In this document: piece after piece, positions 29,729-39,279 of the stretch
How the letters are laid out: every line of letters starts with the position of its first letter
Numbering within the stretch: position 1 is the stretch's first letter
Assembly: GCA_023394965.1 (NCBI GenBank)
Contig: JAEWZX010000030.1
Location: 248,001-312,000, forward strand
Length of the DNA stretch: 64,000 nt
From: Pseudomonadota bacterium
GTDB taxonomy: Bacteria; Pseudomonadota; Alphaproteobacteria; Sphingomonadales; Sphingomonadaceae
Reading direction: 5' to 3'
The notes under the pieces: generated by a model
What the model saw: the letters and a program-made list of their open reading frames with translations, nothing else
Databases searched by the model: none
What the model was told of the DNA's origin: nothing
Made by a program: the position numbers and the translations under genes

Positions 29729-30553
29729 CTAGGCGCGTGGGCCGCCCGCCTCAAGTCCGAAGGGGACAATCTTGTTGGCAGCATCGTGCCCGATATCCGC
29801 CCGCCCGAGATAGGGAATGCCGCTGCGCGCGCACCAGTCCTGCGCGATGGCAACCTCGTCGCTGCCGAAGGGCCGGTCGTTTTCCGGCACATCGCTGATC
29901 CGTCCCAGGCGCAATCCGGCAATGCCTTTGAGATGCTGCGTCAGGTGGAAAAACAGGCGGTCCACCGCGTATAGATGTTCCGACACTTCTTCGACTATAA
30001 CCACATGGCCGGAAAGGTCGGGCATCAGTTCGGTACCAACCATCATGGCCAGCGTGGTCAGGTTGAAGGCGACGGCGGGCCGTTCATCCAGTCCAGGCTC
30101 CAGCCCGCCCGCGCCGCCGGTCAGCCACTCGAGAGCCCGGTGGATCGCATGTTCGCCCCTGTCCCGCCTGATGTCCCCCGCCAGTGGGCCGTGCGCCACC
30201 TGCCCGATGCCGCTGCGATACAGCGCGCCAAGCAGAAATCCGGTATCCGAATAGCCCATTATACGCTTGATTCGCGCGTGTTCGTTCATTCGGGCAACCG
30301 CTTCGGCGGCAATCCGGTTCGATCCATAGCCACCCATGGCGAACCACACTGCATCGAAAGCGGGATCATTTGCGCAGTCCAGCAGTGCCGCCAGGCGCAC
30401 TGCGTCGCTTCCGGCAAAGTGCCCTTCTTCTGCAAAACACTGCTCGTGGAACACCAGCTCCACATCGTCGCGCGCCGCCGCCAGCGTCTGGACGGCGTCG
30501 GCTTGTTCGCGCTTCAACCGTTTTCCGGGGGCGCAGATCGCAATTTTGACCAT
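29729..30553 (-). CDS. LD-carboxypeptidase (peptidase family S66)
   Basis: 274 residues. Nucleophile Ser in IMGYSDTGFLL, Glu in VIVEEVSEHLY and His in DIGHDAANKIVPFG, the S66 triad in the usual order. LdcA-type enzymes remove the terminal D-Ala from the tetrapeptide of recycled muropeptides in the cytoplasm. Slightly shorter than E. coli LdcA. The divergent Mur ligase 54 bp away would use the resulting tripeptide, which supports a recycling role. Confidence 0.85.
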   Translation of the reverse strand: MVKIAICAPGKRLKREQADAVQTLAAARDDVELVFHEQCFAEEGHFAGSDAVRLAALLDCANDPAFDAVWFAMGGYGSNRIAAEAVARMNEHARIKRIMGYSDTGFLLGALYRSGIGQVAHGPLAGDIRRDRGEHAIHRALEWLTGGAGGLEPGLDERPAVAFNLTTLAMMVGTELMPDLSGHVVIVEEVSEHLYAVDRLFFHLTQHLKGIAGLRLGRISDVPENDRPFGSDEVAIAQDWCARSGIPYLGRADIGHDAANKIVPFGLEAGGPRA

Positions 30554-30607
30554 GCCTGCGTGCTAGCGCGCTTGTGTCGGGCGACACAACTCAATAGCTG
30601 CACCGGC

Positions 30608-32035
30608 ATGAGCGATATGCCCACTCCAGATGAATTGTTCGCCCGCCCCTTTTTCTTCTGCGGCATTGGCGGATCGGGGATGCTGCCGCTGGCACAGATC
30701 CTGAAAGGCCGCGGCTGCACGGTCGAAGGCTCCGATCGCAGTTTTGACCAGGGCCGTACGCCGGAAAAATTCGGCGCGCTGGAACGGCAGGGCTTTACGC
30801 TTCATCCGCAGGACGGCAGCGGCATGGTGTCGAGCGAGCAGATCCTCGTCGCCAGCGCCGCCATCGAAGATAGCGTTCCCGAAGTGCAGCGAGCGAACGA
30901 ACTAGGCTGCCTGCGCCTCACCCGCGCCGAACTCAATTCCATCCTGTTCAACACCAGCGGCGCGGGCCTTGCCGTTGCCGGGACCAGCGGCAAATCGACC
31001 GTTACCGGTATGCTCGGCTGGATCCTCCATGCCTGCGGGCGCGATCCGACGATCATGAACGGCGCGGTGATGAAGAATTTCGTGTCGCCTGAACGCCCCT
31101 TCGCCAGTTCGGTCATCGGCGGGCAGAGCCTTTATGTCAGCGAAGTGGATGAAAGCGACGGCTCGATCGCGCTGTACCGCCCGGCGGTGGGCGTGCTGCT
31201 GAATGTAAGCCTCGATCACAAGAGCATGGAAGAACTGCGGCAACTGTTCGGCGATTACCTTTCGCGCAGCCGCATTTCGGTCATCAATGCCGATGATGAT
31301 GAAGCGCTGGCCCTGCTGCCCCATGCCAAGGAAGTAATCACTTTCGGCATCGATCAGGAAAAGGCCCAGATCGGCGTGGTGCCGGGCTCCATCGCCGAAG
31401 GGCCGATGCGGCAGGCGGCGCTGGTGGTGGACCGGCACGATGGCAGCCAGCATGCGCTCACACTCGATCTGCCGGGCAGGCACAATCTTTCGAACGCGCT
31501 GGCGGCCATCGCCGCTGCGGCTGCCGCGGGCATTCCCGTGGGCAAGGCCGTAGGGGCCTTGGCCGGTTTTGCAGGTCTGTCGCGCCGTTTCGACATTGTC
31601 GGCACCAGCGCATCGGGCACCACCGTGATCGACGATTTCGGCCACAACCCGGAAAAATGCGCAGCCACCCTGCGCACGCTGAAAGCCCATCCGGGCCGCG
31701 TGGTCGCGTTCTTCCAGCCCCATGGATATGGGCCGCTGCGCCAGATGGGCGGCGAACTGGCCGAAACCTTTGCCCATGAACTGGGCGATGGCGACCGGGT
31801 GATCCTGTGCGATCCGGTCTATTTCGGCGGCACGGTCGACCGCAGCGAAGGCAGCGAGAGGATCGTGCGCCTGATCGAAGACGCCGGCGGCCATGCGGAA
31901 TATATCCCGTCGCGCGATGCCGTGGGCGACCGGCTGGCCGATATCGCCCTTCCCGGCGACCGCATCGTCATCATGGGCGCGCGTGACGACACGCTCAGCA
32001 CATTCGCGCGCGATCTATTCTCACGGCTGGCGTAA
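30608..32035 (+). CDS. Mur ligase family protein (Mpl/MurC type)
   Basis: 475 residues. N-terminal Rossmann FFFCGIGGSGMLPLAQIL, ATP loop VAGTSGKSTVTGML, central SEVDESDGSI, LPGRHNLSNALAA, and C-terminal DDFGHNPEKCAATL. Of the MurC-related ligases, the context next to an L,D-carboxypeptidase favours Mpl, which joins recycled tripeptide to UDP-MurNAc; the biosynthetic MurC usually lies in the dcw cluster. The ATG at 30608 is the first that yields a MurC-like start. Ends 10 bp from the convergent DUF808 gene. Confidence 0.8.
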   Translation: MSDMPTPDELFARPFFFCGIGGSGMLPLAQILKGRGCTVEGSDRSFDQGRTPEKFGALERQGFTLHPQDGSGMVSSEQILVASAAIEDSVPEVQRANELGCLRLTRAELNSILFNTSGAGLAVAGTSGKSTVTGMLGWILHACGRDPTIMNGAVMKNFVSPERPFASSVIGGQSLYVSEVDESDGSIALYRPAVGVLLNVSLDHKSMEELRQLFGDYLSRSRISVINADDDEALALLPHAKEVITFGIDQEKAQIGVVPGSIAEGPMRQAALVVDRHDGSQHALTLDLPGRHNLSNALAAIAAAAAAGIPVGKAVGALAGFAGLSRRFDIVGTSASGTTVIDDFGHNPEKCAATLRTLKAHPGRVVAFFQPHGYGPLRQMGGELAETFAHELGDGDRVILCDPVYFGGTVDRSEGSERIVRLIEDAGGHAEYIPSRDAVGDRLADIALPGDRIVIMGARDDTLSTFARDLFSRLA

Positions 32036-32045
32036 TTCCCGGATA

Positions 32046-33008
32046 TTAGTGGGCGGCGGCGTCTTCGCCGTCGTCATGCCCAAGGCCCAACACCTTGTGC
32101 AGCACGAAAACGAGCACAAAACCCAGTGTCAGCCCGACCAGCGCCGACAGGCCAGCAAAGGTCAGCCAGCCCAGCACGCCACCTGCCGCCCCGGCGACTG
32201 CAGATACGCCATGTTCGATCCCTTCGATCCAGTGTTCCGGCCCGGCAATGCCGATATCGGCCAGGCCATGCAGGATGATCCCGCCGCCGACCCACAGCAT
32301 GGCGATGGTGCCGATCACGCTCAGCGCGGTCAGCAGATGGGGCATGAAAGCCACCAGACCGCGCCCGAATTTGCGCGCCAGTGTGCTGTCCTTCCTGGTG
32401 AAGTGCAGGCCGATATCGTCCATCTTCACGATCAGGCCCACCACGCCATAAACGCCCACCGTCACCGCCACGCCGACAATAGCCAGCACGCCCGCGCGGG
32501 TCAGCAGGTCTTCCGCGGCCACTTCGTTCAGCGTGATCGCCATGATTTCCGCCGACAGGATCAGATCGGTACGGATGGCGCTGGATACCCGCTGCTTTTC
32601 GAAAGCGACCGGATCCTTGATTTCATCGTCCAGCGTCTGGCCGTGTTTCTTCCCGCCCAGCTTTTCGACCACCTTTTCCGCGCCTTCATAGGACAGATAG
32701 GCCCCGCCCATCATCAGGATGAAGACGATGGCCTGCGGCAGAAATTCGCTCAGCAGCAAGGCACCCGGCAACAGGATCAGCAGCTTGTTCTTCAGGCTGC
32801 CCTTGGTGATGCCCCAGATGATCGGCAATTCGCGCGCCGGGGACAGCCCCGTCACATAGCTTGGCGTAACTGCCGCATCGTCGATCACCACGCCTGCCGT
32901 TTTCGAACCGGCGCGGCCCGCCGCAGCGGCAATATCATCCACCGAAGCCGCCGCCGTGCGCGCAATGATCGATACGTCGTCCAGAAGGGCTACCAAACCA
33001 CCGGGCAT
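32046..33008 (-). CDS. DUF808 family inner-membrane protein (YedI-like)
   Basis: 320 residues. N-terminal GGLVALLDDVSIIARTAAAS and VDDAAVTPSYV-type segments define the family; about six hydrophobic segments follow (LLILLPGALLLSEFLPQAIV, VGVYGVVGLIV, FVLVFVLHKVLGL). His/Asp-rich C-terminus (GHDDGEDAAAH). Function unknown. The ATG at 33008 fits the family start MPGGLVALLDD. Confidence 0.9.
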   Translation of the reverse strand: MPGGLVALLDDVSIIARTAAASVDDIAAAAGRAGSKTAGVVIDDAAVTPSYVTGLSPARELPIIWGITKGSLKNKLLILLPGALLLSEFLPQAIVFILMMGGAYLSYEGAEKVVEKLGGKKHGQTLDDEIKDPVAFEKQRVSSAIRTDLILSAEIMAITLNEVAAEDLLTRAGVLAIVGVAVTVGVYGVVGLIVKMDDIGLHFTRKDSTLARKFGRGLVAFMPHLLTALSVIGTIAMLWVGGGIILHGLADIGIAGPEHWIEGIEHGVSAVAGAAGGVLGWLTFAGLSALVGLTLGFVLVFVLHKVLGLGHDDGEDAAAH

Positions 33009-33432
33009 TGTATGTCCTTGTTTTATGAGGTTGCGCCGTGCTTGCCTGCCAATGGCCCCAGACGCAACTGACGATTTGCGCTGTCCTACATTACTTCCCC
33101 ATGGCATAGGGCTGTCAGCGCAAGACCAGTGACTGGCGGGGCCTGCGACAATCGGCAGGCTGAGAACATCGGTTACAGCCGTTATCGGAAGGTGACAGTG
33201 GCGATCCGGCTTTAGCCACTAACCCTCTGTTTTGAAATATGATTCAGGCCAGCGCGAGTTTTTTATTCAGGGTGGGTCCGTGTAAACCCGCAGGCCCGCC
33301 GCTTGCATTCTGCGCCAATCCGGGTATGGGCGCGCATCCCCCGGTTCGGCCGGGAGATTCGAAGAAAGCCGGAGGGGCCCCGCAATCCCGCGGACAAGCC
33401 AGCGATCGGCCATAAAGTGAAAGGACAAGGGC
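33009..33432. promoter_or_regulatory. 424-bp spacer and rpsF leader
   Basis: Divergent region between DUF808 and rpsF. It contains inverted repeats AGTGGC...GCCACT (about 33200-33223) and a GC-rich structured stretch with CCGG-bearing hairpins nearer rpsF. rpsF leaders in many bacteria bind S6:S18; the CCG-rich structure here is compatible, but I cannot assign the motif by eye. No further gene seen. Confidence 0.35.
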
Positions 33433-33798
33433 ATGGCTCTTTACGAGCATGTTTTCCTGGCGCGACAGGACCTGAGCCAGGCTCAGGTGGATCAGCTCGC
33501 CGCCACCGCTACCGAGATTGTCGAGAATAACGAAGGCAAGGTCACCAAGACGGAGACCTGGGGCCTCAAGAACCTCGCCTACAAGATCGACCGCAACCGC
33601 AAGGCGCATTTCGTCATGCTCAACATCGAAGGCCCCGGTGCCGTCGTGGCCGAGCTCGAACGCCAGACCCGCATCAATGAAGACGTCATCCGTTACATGA
33701 CCATCCGTGTCGACGAACATGAAGATGGCCCCAGCGTGATGATGCGCAAGAACGAACGCGATGCCAAGAAGCGCCGCGACCGCGAGGAGCGTAACTGA
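33433..33798 (+). CDS. rpsF: 30S ribosomal protein S6
   Basis: 121 residues. [20 protein letters not shown], the [17 protein letters not shown] core and [17 protein letters not shown] are typical. Binds S18 on the small-subunit platform. The C-terminal tail is basic and ends REERN rather than in glutamates, of interest because rimK is 5 kb away. Ribosome site GAAAGGACAAGGGC. First gene of rpsF-rpsR-rplI; its stop overlaps the rpsR start (TGATG). Confidence 0.97.
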   Translation: MALYEHVFLARQDLSQAQVDQLAATATEIVENNEGKVTKTETWGLKNLAYKIDRNRKAHFVMLNIEGPGAVVAELERQTRINEDVIRYMTIRVDEHEDGPSVMMRKNERDAKKRRDREERN

Positions 33799-34022
33799 TG
33801 GCCCGTCCGTTTTTCCGCCGCCGCAAATCCTGCCCGTTCTCGGGCAAGAACGCCCCCAAGATCGACTACAAGGACACGCGCCTGCTGCAGGGCTTCATGT
33901 CCGAACGTGGCAAGATCGTCCCCAGCCGCATCACCGCCGTCAGCGCGAAGAAGCAGCGTGAACTGGCCAAGGCCATCAAGCGCGCTCGCCACATCGGCCT
34001 GCTGCCGTACATCGTGAAGTAA
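33798..34022 (+). CDS. rpsR: 30S ribosomal protein S18
   Basis: 74 residues: [36 protein letters not shown], and [13 protein letters not shown]. Partner of S6. Coupled to rpsF by a one-base overlap and followed 11 bp later by rplI with AAGGAGAA as ribosome site. Confidence 0.98.
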   Translation: MARPFFRRRKSCPFSGKNAPKIDYKDTRLLQGFMSERGKIVPSRITAVSAKKQRELAKAIKRARHIGLLPYIVK

Positions 34023-34033
34023 GGAGAACTTCG

Positions 34034-34660
34034 ATGGATATCATTCTCCTTCAGAGGATCGAAAAGCTCGGCTCGATCGGTGACGTTGTCACCGTGAAGG
34101 ACGGTTATGCCCGCAACTTCCTGCTCCCGCAGAAGAAGGCCCTGCGCGCCAACGAAGCCAACAAGAAGGTTTTCGAAGCGAACCGCGACCGCCTGGAAAA
34201 GGAAAATGCGGAACGTCGTACCGAAGCCGAAAAGGCTGGCGAAAAGGTCGATGGCGTTGAAATCATCCTGATCCGTGCTGCGTCGAACACCGGCCAGCTC
34301 TACGGTTCGGTCAACGTCCGCGACATCGCTGCCGCACTGGCCGAAAAGGGCCACGACATCGACAAGAAGCAGGTCATCATGGGTGATCCGATCAAGGCGA
34401 TCGGCATGCATGAAGTCCGCATCGACCTTCACCCCGAAGTTTCGGTATCGATCAAGGCCAATGTCGCCCGCTCGGACGACGAAGCCGAACTGCAGAGCCA
34501 GGGTGTCGACGTGATGGCGCAGATGTTCGAAGACGAACAGCGCGAGATCGAAGAACAGGCCGAAGCAAACCGCATCGATCCGACGCTCGAGCCGGGCGAA
34601 ATCCCCGCCGACATGCTCGAAGATGACGCGGAAGAAACCGAAGAGACGGCCGAAGGCTGA
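34034..34660 (+). CDS. rplI: 50S ribosomal protein L9 with acidic C-terminal extension
   Basis: 208 residues against about 149 in E. coli. N-terminal domain [19 protein letters not shown] and [13 protein letters not shown], connecting helix, then the RNA-binding C-domain to about 150. The last ~50 residues are an acidic tail ([13 protein letters not shown] ... [13 protein letters not shown]), a feature of several alphaproteobacterial L9 proteins. Last gene before a strong terminator. Confidence 0.96.
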   Translation: MDIILLQRIEKLGSIGDVVTVKDGYARNFLLPQKKALRANEANKKVFEANRDRLEKENAERRTEAEKAGEKVDGVEIILIRAASNTGQLYGSVNVRDIAAALAEKGHDIDKKQVIMGDPIKAIGMHEVRIDLHPEVSVSIKANVARSDDEAELQSQGVDVMAQMFEDEQREIEEQAEANRIDPTLEPGEIPADMLEDDAEETEETAEG

Positions 34661-34685
34661 TCCTCGTTTCCAAAAAAACGCAATC

Positions 34686-34719
34686 AGGGCGCGGTGGCTT
34701 CGGTCCCCGCGCCCTTTTT
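34686..34719 (+). terminator. Rho-independent terminator of rpsF-rpsR-rplI
   Basis: Perfect 9-bp stem AGGGCGCGG / CCGCGCCCT with a 12-base loop, followed by TTTTT, 26 bp past the rplI stop. Confidence 0.9.
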
Positions 34720-34782
34720 GTAACAGAACCCTGCTTATGGCAGGGAGGGACACCATAAACACAAGAGGCAGGAGAAACGCCC

Positions 34783-36222
34783 ATGGAATCCATCGAACAG
34801 ATCCTCGACCGGCTCGAAAGCATTTACGACGCCGCCGTCGACCGGCTGCGCGCCGACGTCATCGCTTTCGGGCGGGAACGCGCATTGCCCGCGCCGGAAC
34901 GCCGCACCGACGGCAGCTATGCCTATCCCGAACTGCGCCTGCGCTTTCGTGGCGGCGATCAGCCAGCAGACCGCAATCGCGCCTTCGGCCGGCTCAACGC
35001 ACCGGGCCTGTACACCACGACGGTGACCCGCCCGGCGCTGTTCCGCGATTACCTGCGCGAACAGATCGAACTCATCCACGAAAACTACGAGGTCGAACTC
35101 GAAGTCGGATCATCCAGCCAGGAAATTCCCTTCCCCTATGTGCTGGATGGCGAAGCCGGGGCCGAACTGGTCGGGGTAGACCCCAATCTCATCGCGCGCC
35201 ATTTCCCGTCCACCGAACTGGCCGATATCGGAGACGAACTGGCCGACGGCATCATCCTGGGCGGTCCGGAAGACGCCATACCGCTGTCGCTCTTCGATGG
35301 ATTGCGCACCGATTTCAGCCTTGCCCGGCTGGCCCACTATACGGGCACCAGCACCGAACACTTCCAGCGCTTCATCCTGTTCACCAATTATCACCGCTAT
35401 GTCGATGAATTCGTGGACTGGGCCGGATCGCAGCTCGGCTCCAACGGCTATACGGCGCTGGCCGGTGCCGGCGGCCTGCTGTTGACGGAAAAAACGGACA
35501 ATGCCCGGGCGCAGCTGTCCGACACGGCCTGGCGGCGCCACCAGATGCCGGCGTACCATCTGGTCGGCCCGAACAAGGAAGGGATCACGCTGGTCAATAT
35601 CGGCGTGGGCCCCTCCAACGCCAAGACGATCTGCGACCATTTGGCCGTGTTGCGGCCCGAAGCATGGCTGATGATCGGCCATTGCGGCGGCCTGCGTCCC
35701 AGCCAGAAGATCGGCGATTATGTGCTGGCCCACGCCTATCTGCGTGACGACCACGTGCTCGACCCGGTGCTTCCCCCCGAAATCCCCCTGCCCGCCATTG
35801 CCGAAGTGCAGCAGGCCCTGGCTGGCGCGGCAGAGAGCGTTTCGGGAGAACATGGCGCCGATCTGAAGAAGCGGATGCGCACCGGGACCGTGGTGACGAC
35901 CGACGATCGCAACTGGGAACTCCGCTACACCAGTTCGGCGCACCGGATGAGCCTGAGCCGAGCCGTCGGTGTCGATATGGAAAGCGCGACGATCGCCGGG
36001 CAAGGCTATCGTTTCCGCGTGCCTTACGGCACCCTGCTATGCGTATCGGACAAGCCGCTCCACGGTGAAATCAAACTGCCGGGTCAGGCCAATGCCTTTT
36101 ACGAAGAAGCCATTGCGGCCCATCTCCAGATCGGTGTGACCGCCTGCAAGCTGCTGCGTGAAGAGGGCCCCCGCCTCCACAGCCGGAAATTGCGTGCCTT
36201 CAACGAACCGCCGTTCCGCTGA
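34783..36222 (+). CDS. amn: AMP nucleosidase
   Basis: 479 residues. Hydrolyses AMP to adenine and ribose 5-phosphate. The N-terminal ~200 residues are the AMP nucleosidase-specific domain; the C-terminal half is a nucleoside-phosphorylase fold (NIGVGPSNAKTICDHLAVLR, LMIGHCGGLRPSQKIGDYVL, VGVDMESATIAGQGYRFRVP, CVSDKPLHGEIK). The ATG at 34783 follows CAGGAGAAACGCCC. Stands alone after the ribosomal terminator. Confidence 0.95.
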   Translation: MESIEQILDRLESIYDAAVDRLRADVIAFGRERALPAPERRTDGSYAYPELRLRFRGGDQPADRNRAFGRLNAPGLYTTTVTRPALFRDYLREQIELIHENYEVELEVGSSSQEIPFPYVLDGEAGAELVGVDPNLIARHFPSTELADIGDELADGIILGGPEDAIPLSLFDGLRTDFSLARLAHYTGTSTEHFQRFILFTNYHRYVDEFVDWAGSQLGSNGYTALAGAGGLLLTEKTDNARAQLSDTAWRRHQMPAYHLVGPNKEGITLVNIGVGPSNAKTICDHLAVLRPEAWLMIGHCGGLRPSQKIGDYVLAHAYLRDDHVLDPVLPPEIPLPAIAEVQQALAGAAESVSGEHGADLKKRMRTGTVVTTDDRNWELRYTSSAHRMSLSRAVGVDMESATIAGQGYRFRVPYGTLLCVSDKPLHGEIKLPGQANAFYEEAIAAHLQIGVTACKLLREEGPRLHSRKLRAFNEPPFR

Positions 36223-36314
36223 TACGGTACCCCCGGTAAGGTACCTAGCCTGGCAGGAAAGGGTTGCTCACCCTGATCGGTTAAACAGAACCATCTCGCA
36301 AATGGGAGATGGGA

Positions 36315-36773
36315 ATGTTCAAATATGCTTTGACGACACTCGCCGCGGTTGCCGGTGCCCTCGCCTTACCAACTGCGGTTCAGGCGGAACCGGTCAGTTT
36401 CCGTGCCACCCTGCTGGTATCCTGTGTGATCGTTGTTACCGATGGAGTTTTGGCCCCCAATGGCGATTACACCTCTCTGTCGTCGGAAAATGTGGGTGGC
36501 CTGCCTGCAACAGCCGTCGTTACCGCGCTCGGCGGTTCTCCGCGGCTTACGTTCACGGCCCCGACAATAACCTCTTCGGCGGATGTGTCGGGTGTGACGC
36601 CGCAGATAAAATATACCTCGCTGGGCGGCGCCAATCAGCCCTACACCAGCAGCCAGACCACTTATAATCAGGTGGGGCTGCTCGGAACGTACACCGTCAA
36701 TGCCCAGGCGCTGAAGCCAAGCACCTTCGATGCTGGGAACTATACGGTCGGCACGGTGCTGACGTGTTCCTGA
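36315..36773 (+). CDS. Exported small protein, possible pilin-like subunit
   Basis: 152 residues from the ATG at 36315, chosen because GGGAGATGGGA sits directly before it (ATG 36309 is also possible). Clear signal peptide MFKYALTTLAAVAGALALP with cleavage near VQAEP. The mature part is Ser/Thr/Gly-rich, beta-strand-like, with one Cys near the start and one at the end (LTCS) that could form a disulfide, as in chaperone-usher pilins. Not recognised at family level. The next gene overlaps it by 10 bp. Confidence 0.7.
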   Translation: MFKYALTTLAAVAGALALPTAVQAEPVSFRATLLVSCVIVVTDGVLAPNGDYTSLSSENVGGLPATAVVTALGGSPRLTFTAPTITSSADVSGVTPQIKYTSLGGANQPYTSSQTTYNQVGLLGTYTVNAQALKPSTFDAGNYTVGTVLTCS

Positions 36774-37159
36774 CACGAGTTCTTGCGGCGACACTGGTGC
36801 TGACATCCACCGCCGCCGTGGCGGTGGGGCTTGGGCCACTGGAGAAAAGCGGGCTTACGGCAAGCGAGGCGAAGGGATTTTACCTCACCCTGACCAACCC
36901 GTACAAAGAGCCGTACCGCTTTCGCACATTCGTCGATCCCGATAGCCCAGGGGCCGGTGACCGCGTCACCATTTTACCAGAGGTCGCCCTGATGGCGCCC
37001 GAATCCAATCGCAAGATCCTGGTGGTCGTTCGCGACCTTGTGCCCGGCGAACAGTTCGATGTGCGGGTCTGCGCCGAACGGATCGAAAGCAAGGAGGTCG
37101 TGATCCATGCGAGAGTTTGCTCGAAACTCAGCGCTCGCCGCGTTGGCACTGTTCGCTAG
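36764..37159 (+). CDS. Exported small protein, chaperone-like
   Basis: 131 residues from a GTG overlapping the previous gene. Hydrophobic leader MFLTRVLAATLVLTSTAAVA. The mature part (YLTLTNPYKEPYRFRTFVD ... ILPEVALMAPESNRKILVVV) resembles the first immunoglobulin-like domain of PapD-type chaperones, but a second domain is absent. Two Cys in the C-terminus. Middle of a three-gene overlapping set; role in subunit export is inference. Confidence 0.6.
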   Translation: MFLTRVLAATLVLTSTAAVAVGLGPLEKSGLTASEAKGFYLTLTNPYKEPYRFRTFVDPDSPGAGDRVTILPEVALMAPESNRKILVVVRDLVPGEQFDVRVCAERIESKEVVIHARVCSKLSARRVGTVR

Positions 37160-37514
37160 CACCGAAGCCTATGCGCAGGCGCAGGGCGTCTATCTCCCTC
37201 CCGCACCCCAGGGATCAGGAGGCGAAGACTCCATTGAAACCTCTGGCGGGACCCGGTGCCGGCAATCGATCAATTCATCCGGGGGTTATGTCGATGTCGG
37301 TGTCAGCGGAAGCGCCGCGACACCGGAGACGGTCGATCCCTATCTCCAGTATCGCCCGTTCTCGAACGAACGCGACGCGCGCGCCCTGGTTTACGCCCGC
37401 GTCACCATCCCCTTGGGGCAGCGGCCGGAACGGATCGACTGCACCCGGCTTTACGAAATGGAACTGCAGCGACTGCGGGAAGAGATCGCACTGCTGAAAA
37501 TGGCAGCCGAATAG
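37107..37514 (+). CDS. Exported small protein of unknown function
   Basis: 135 residues, ATG 37107 preceded by AAGGAGGTCGTGATCC and overlapping the previous gene by 53 bp. Signal peptide MREFARNSALAALALFASTE with AYAQA cleavage site. Mature protein: a Gly/Ser-rich segment with Cys, then YARVTIPLGQRPERIDCTRLYEMEL and a helical end. No family recognised. Tight overlap with its two upstream neighbours implies a shared function at the cell surface. Confidence 0.65.
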   Translation: MREFARNSALAALALFASTEAYAQAQGVYLPPAPQGSGGEDSIETSGGTRCRQSINSSGGYVDVGVSGSAATPETVDPYLQYRPFSNERDARALVYARVTIPLGQRPERIDCTRLYEMELQRLREEIALLKMAAE

Positions 37515-37537
37515 CCAGTCACGATGAATTCAGCAGA

Positions 37538-38308
37538 TCAGAGCGGACTTAAGGCAAAATCCACCCAGATCGTGACCTGCTGCTGCATTTCGCCGATCTC
37601 GACTGTCCCCGCCGGGGATGCCATTTGCGGTGGTGGAGGTGGCGGAGGTGGTGGTGCGCCGCCAGCCCGAACGCGCGATCCCGTCACGATGATGGGTTCG
37701 TAAGTCGCATTACGCTGCCGTTCGCTGATCCGCAGCACTTTCACGACACGCATGCCGAACGCCGCCGCATAAGCCTCTGCTTCGGCCTTTGCTTCTGCCA
37801 CGGCATCGTTTCGTGCTTCTGCGACGGCGGCGGTGTCGTCTTCCAGCGAAAAATACGGGCCGCTTACATTGTTGGCACCCGCTTCGAACAAAACGGTCAG
37901 CAAATCGGCGGCCTTTTTGACATTGCGGATGCGCACCGTCACCGAATTGCGCGCCTGATAGCCGGTGATACGCGGTGGCTCCCCGCCCTGCCGGTCATAA
38001 TTGAACTGCGGGTCCAGGCTGACGCTTTGCGTCTGGATATCCCGCGCAGCAACGCCTGCTTTCTTCAACGCTGCGACCACATCGGCCATAGCGCGCGCGT
38101 TGCTGTCCGCCGCTTCGCGGGAAGTGGTAGCGAACGTTACGACACCGCCCGTCACACTTGCCTGATCGGGCGCGATATAGCTCTGCCCGGTCGATTGCAC
38201 CTCAAGCAGGGTTTCGCCCGGCGCGAGTACTTCCAGAGCGCTGGTTTGCGCGGATACGGCACCGGCCGACATAAAGAATGTGCTGGCGAGGATAAGAGCT
38301 GTACGCAT
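37538..38308 (-). CDS. SIMPL (DUF541) domain periplasmic protein
   Basis: 256 residues. Signal peptide MRTALILASTFFMSAGAVSA. SIMPL features: VQSTGQSYIAPDQASVTGGV near the N-terminus, QTQSVSLDPQF and ITGYQARNSVTVRIRN, and a helical AVAEAKAEAEAYAAAFG. A run of nine prolines after VRAGGA sits just before the last strand. Family members (YggE and others) are stress-related with unclear biochemistry. Convergent with the exported-protein trio. Confidence 0.88.
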   Translation of the reverse strand: MRTALILASTFFMSAGAVSAQTSALEVLAPGETLLEVQSTGQSYIAPDQASVTGGVVTFATTSREAADSNARAMADVVAALKKAGVAARDIQTQSVSLDPQFNYDRQGGEPPRITGYQARNSVTVRIRNVKKAADLLTVLFEAGANNVSGPYFSLEDDTAAVAEARNDAVAEAKAEAEAYAAAFGMRVVKVLRISERQRNATYEPIIVTGSRVRAGGAPPPPPPPPPQMASPAGTVEIGEMQQQVTIWVDFALSPL

Positions 38309-38373
38309 CGGAAAAACACCCCTGCTGATTGGCTACAAGTGGAAACACCCGGACTATCCGCGGTGTTCCCCGG

Positions 38374-39279
38374 CTACCCCTTCCCCTTCGTCATCGTCTT
38401 GCCATCCTTGGCGCTCTTGGCGATGAAATCGATGATCATGCCGGCAATATCCTTGCCCGTTGCATTCTCGATGCCTTCAAGACCGGGGGAACTGTTCACC
38501 TCCATGATCACTGGCCCGTGGTTGGACCGCAGCATGTCCACGCCGCACACATTCAGGCCCATCCGCTTGGCCGCGCGGACGGCGGTGCTGCGTTCCTCCG
38601 GCGTGATCTTGATCAGCTGAGCGCTGCCGCCGCGGTGCAGATTGGACCGGAAATCGTCGGGCGCGCCGGTTCGCTTCATCGCGGCGACAACCTTGCCGCC
38701 GACGACCAGGGCGCGAATGTCAGTACCTCCCGCTTCCTTGATGAATTCCTGGACCAGAATGTTCACATTGGCCCCACGGAACGCCTCGATCACCGATTTG
38801 GCGCTGCTCATCGTTTCCGCCAGCACCACACCGATGCCCTGCGTCCCCTCCAGCAGCTTGATCACCACCGGCGGCCCCTTAACCGCCCGGATGATTTCTT
38901 CCGCCTGTTTCGGATCGTTGGCATAGGCAGTCAGCGGCAGTCCGAGCCCGTGTTTGGCCAGGATCTGCATACTGCGCAGCTTGTCGCGGCTGCGGCCGAT
39001 AGCGACGCTTTCGTTGAGCGGCCAGCACCCGCGCATTTCGAACTGCCGCAGGATCGCCAGGCCGTAATTGGTGATCGATGCGCCGATGCGCGGAATGACC
39101 GCATCATAGCCGACGCATGGCTCGCCATTATAGTAAACCTCGGGCCGATGGCTGGCGATATGAACGGTACAGCGCGTCGTATTGAGAATGTCGAACTGGT
39201 GTCCACGCTGCTCCGCCGCCTCCTGCAATCGCTGGTGCGAATAGAGGTTGGGATTACGCGCCAGCATGGCGATTTTCAT
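38374..39279 (-). CDS. rimK: RimK-type alpha-L-glutamate ligase
   Basis: 301 residues, ATP-grasp fold. [18 protein letters not shown] start, [22 protein letters not shown] site [18 protein letters not shown], metal site [26 protein letters not shown]. In E. coli RimK adds glutamates to the C-terminus of ribosomal S6; other members act on different substrates. ATGA overlap with the protease-like gene upstream gives a RimB-RimK pair. Confidence 0.93.
   Translation of the reverse strand: MKIAMLARNPNLYSHQRLQEAAEQRGHQFDILNTTRCTVHIASHRPEVYYNGEPCVGYDAVIPRIGASITNYGLAILRQFEMRGCWPLNESVAIGRSRDKLRSMQILAKHGLGLPLTAYANDPKQAEEIIRAVKGPPVVIKLLEGTQGIGVVLAETMSSAKSVIEAFRGANVNILVQEFIKEAGGTDIRALVVGGKVVAAMKRTGAPDDFRSNLHRGGSAQLIKITPEERSTAVRAAKRMGLNVCGVDMLRSNHGPVIMEVNSSPGLEGIENATGKDIAGMIIDFIAKSAKDGKTMTKGKG

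Noticed and set aside
36223..36260. GGTACC pair after amn as a terminator
   Set aside because: The arms are short and no T run follows.
37624..37660. GGTGG-type tandem repeat as a mobile or regulatory repeat
   Set aside because: It is coding sequence for the nine-proline run in the SIMPL protein.
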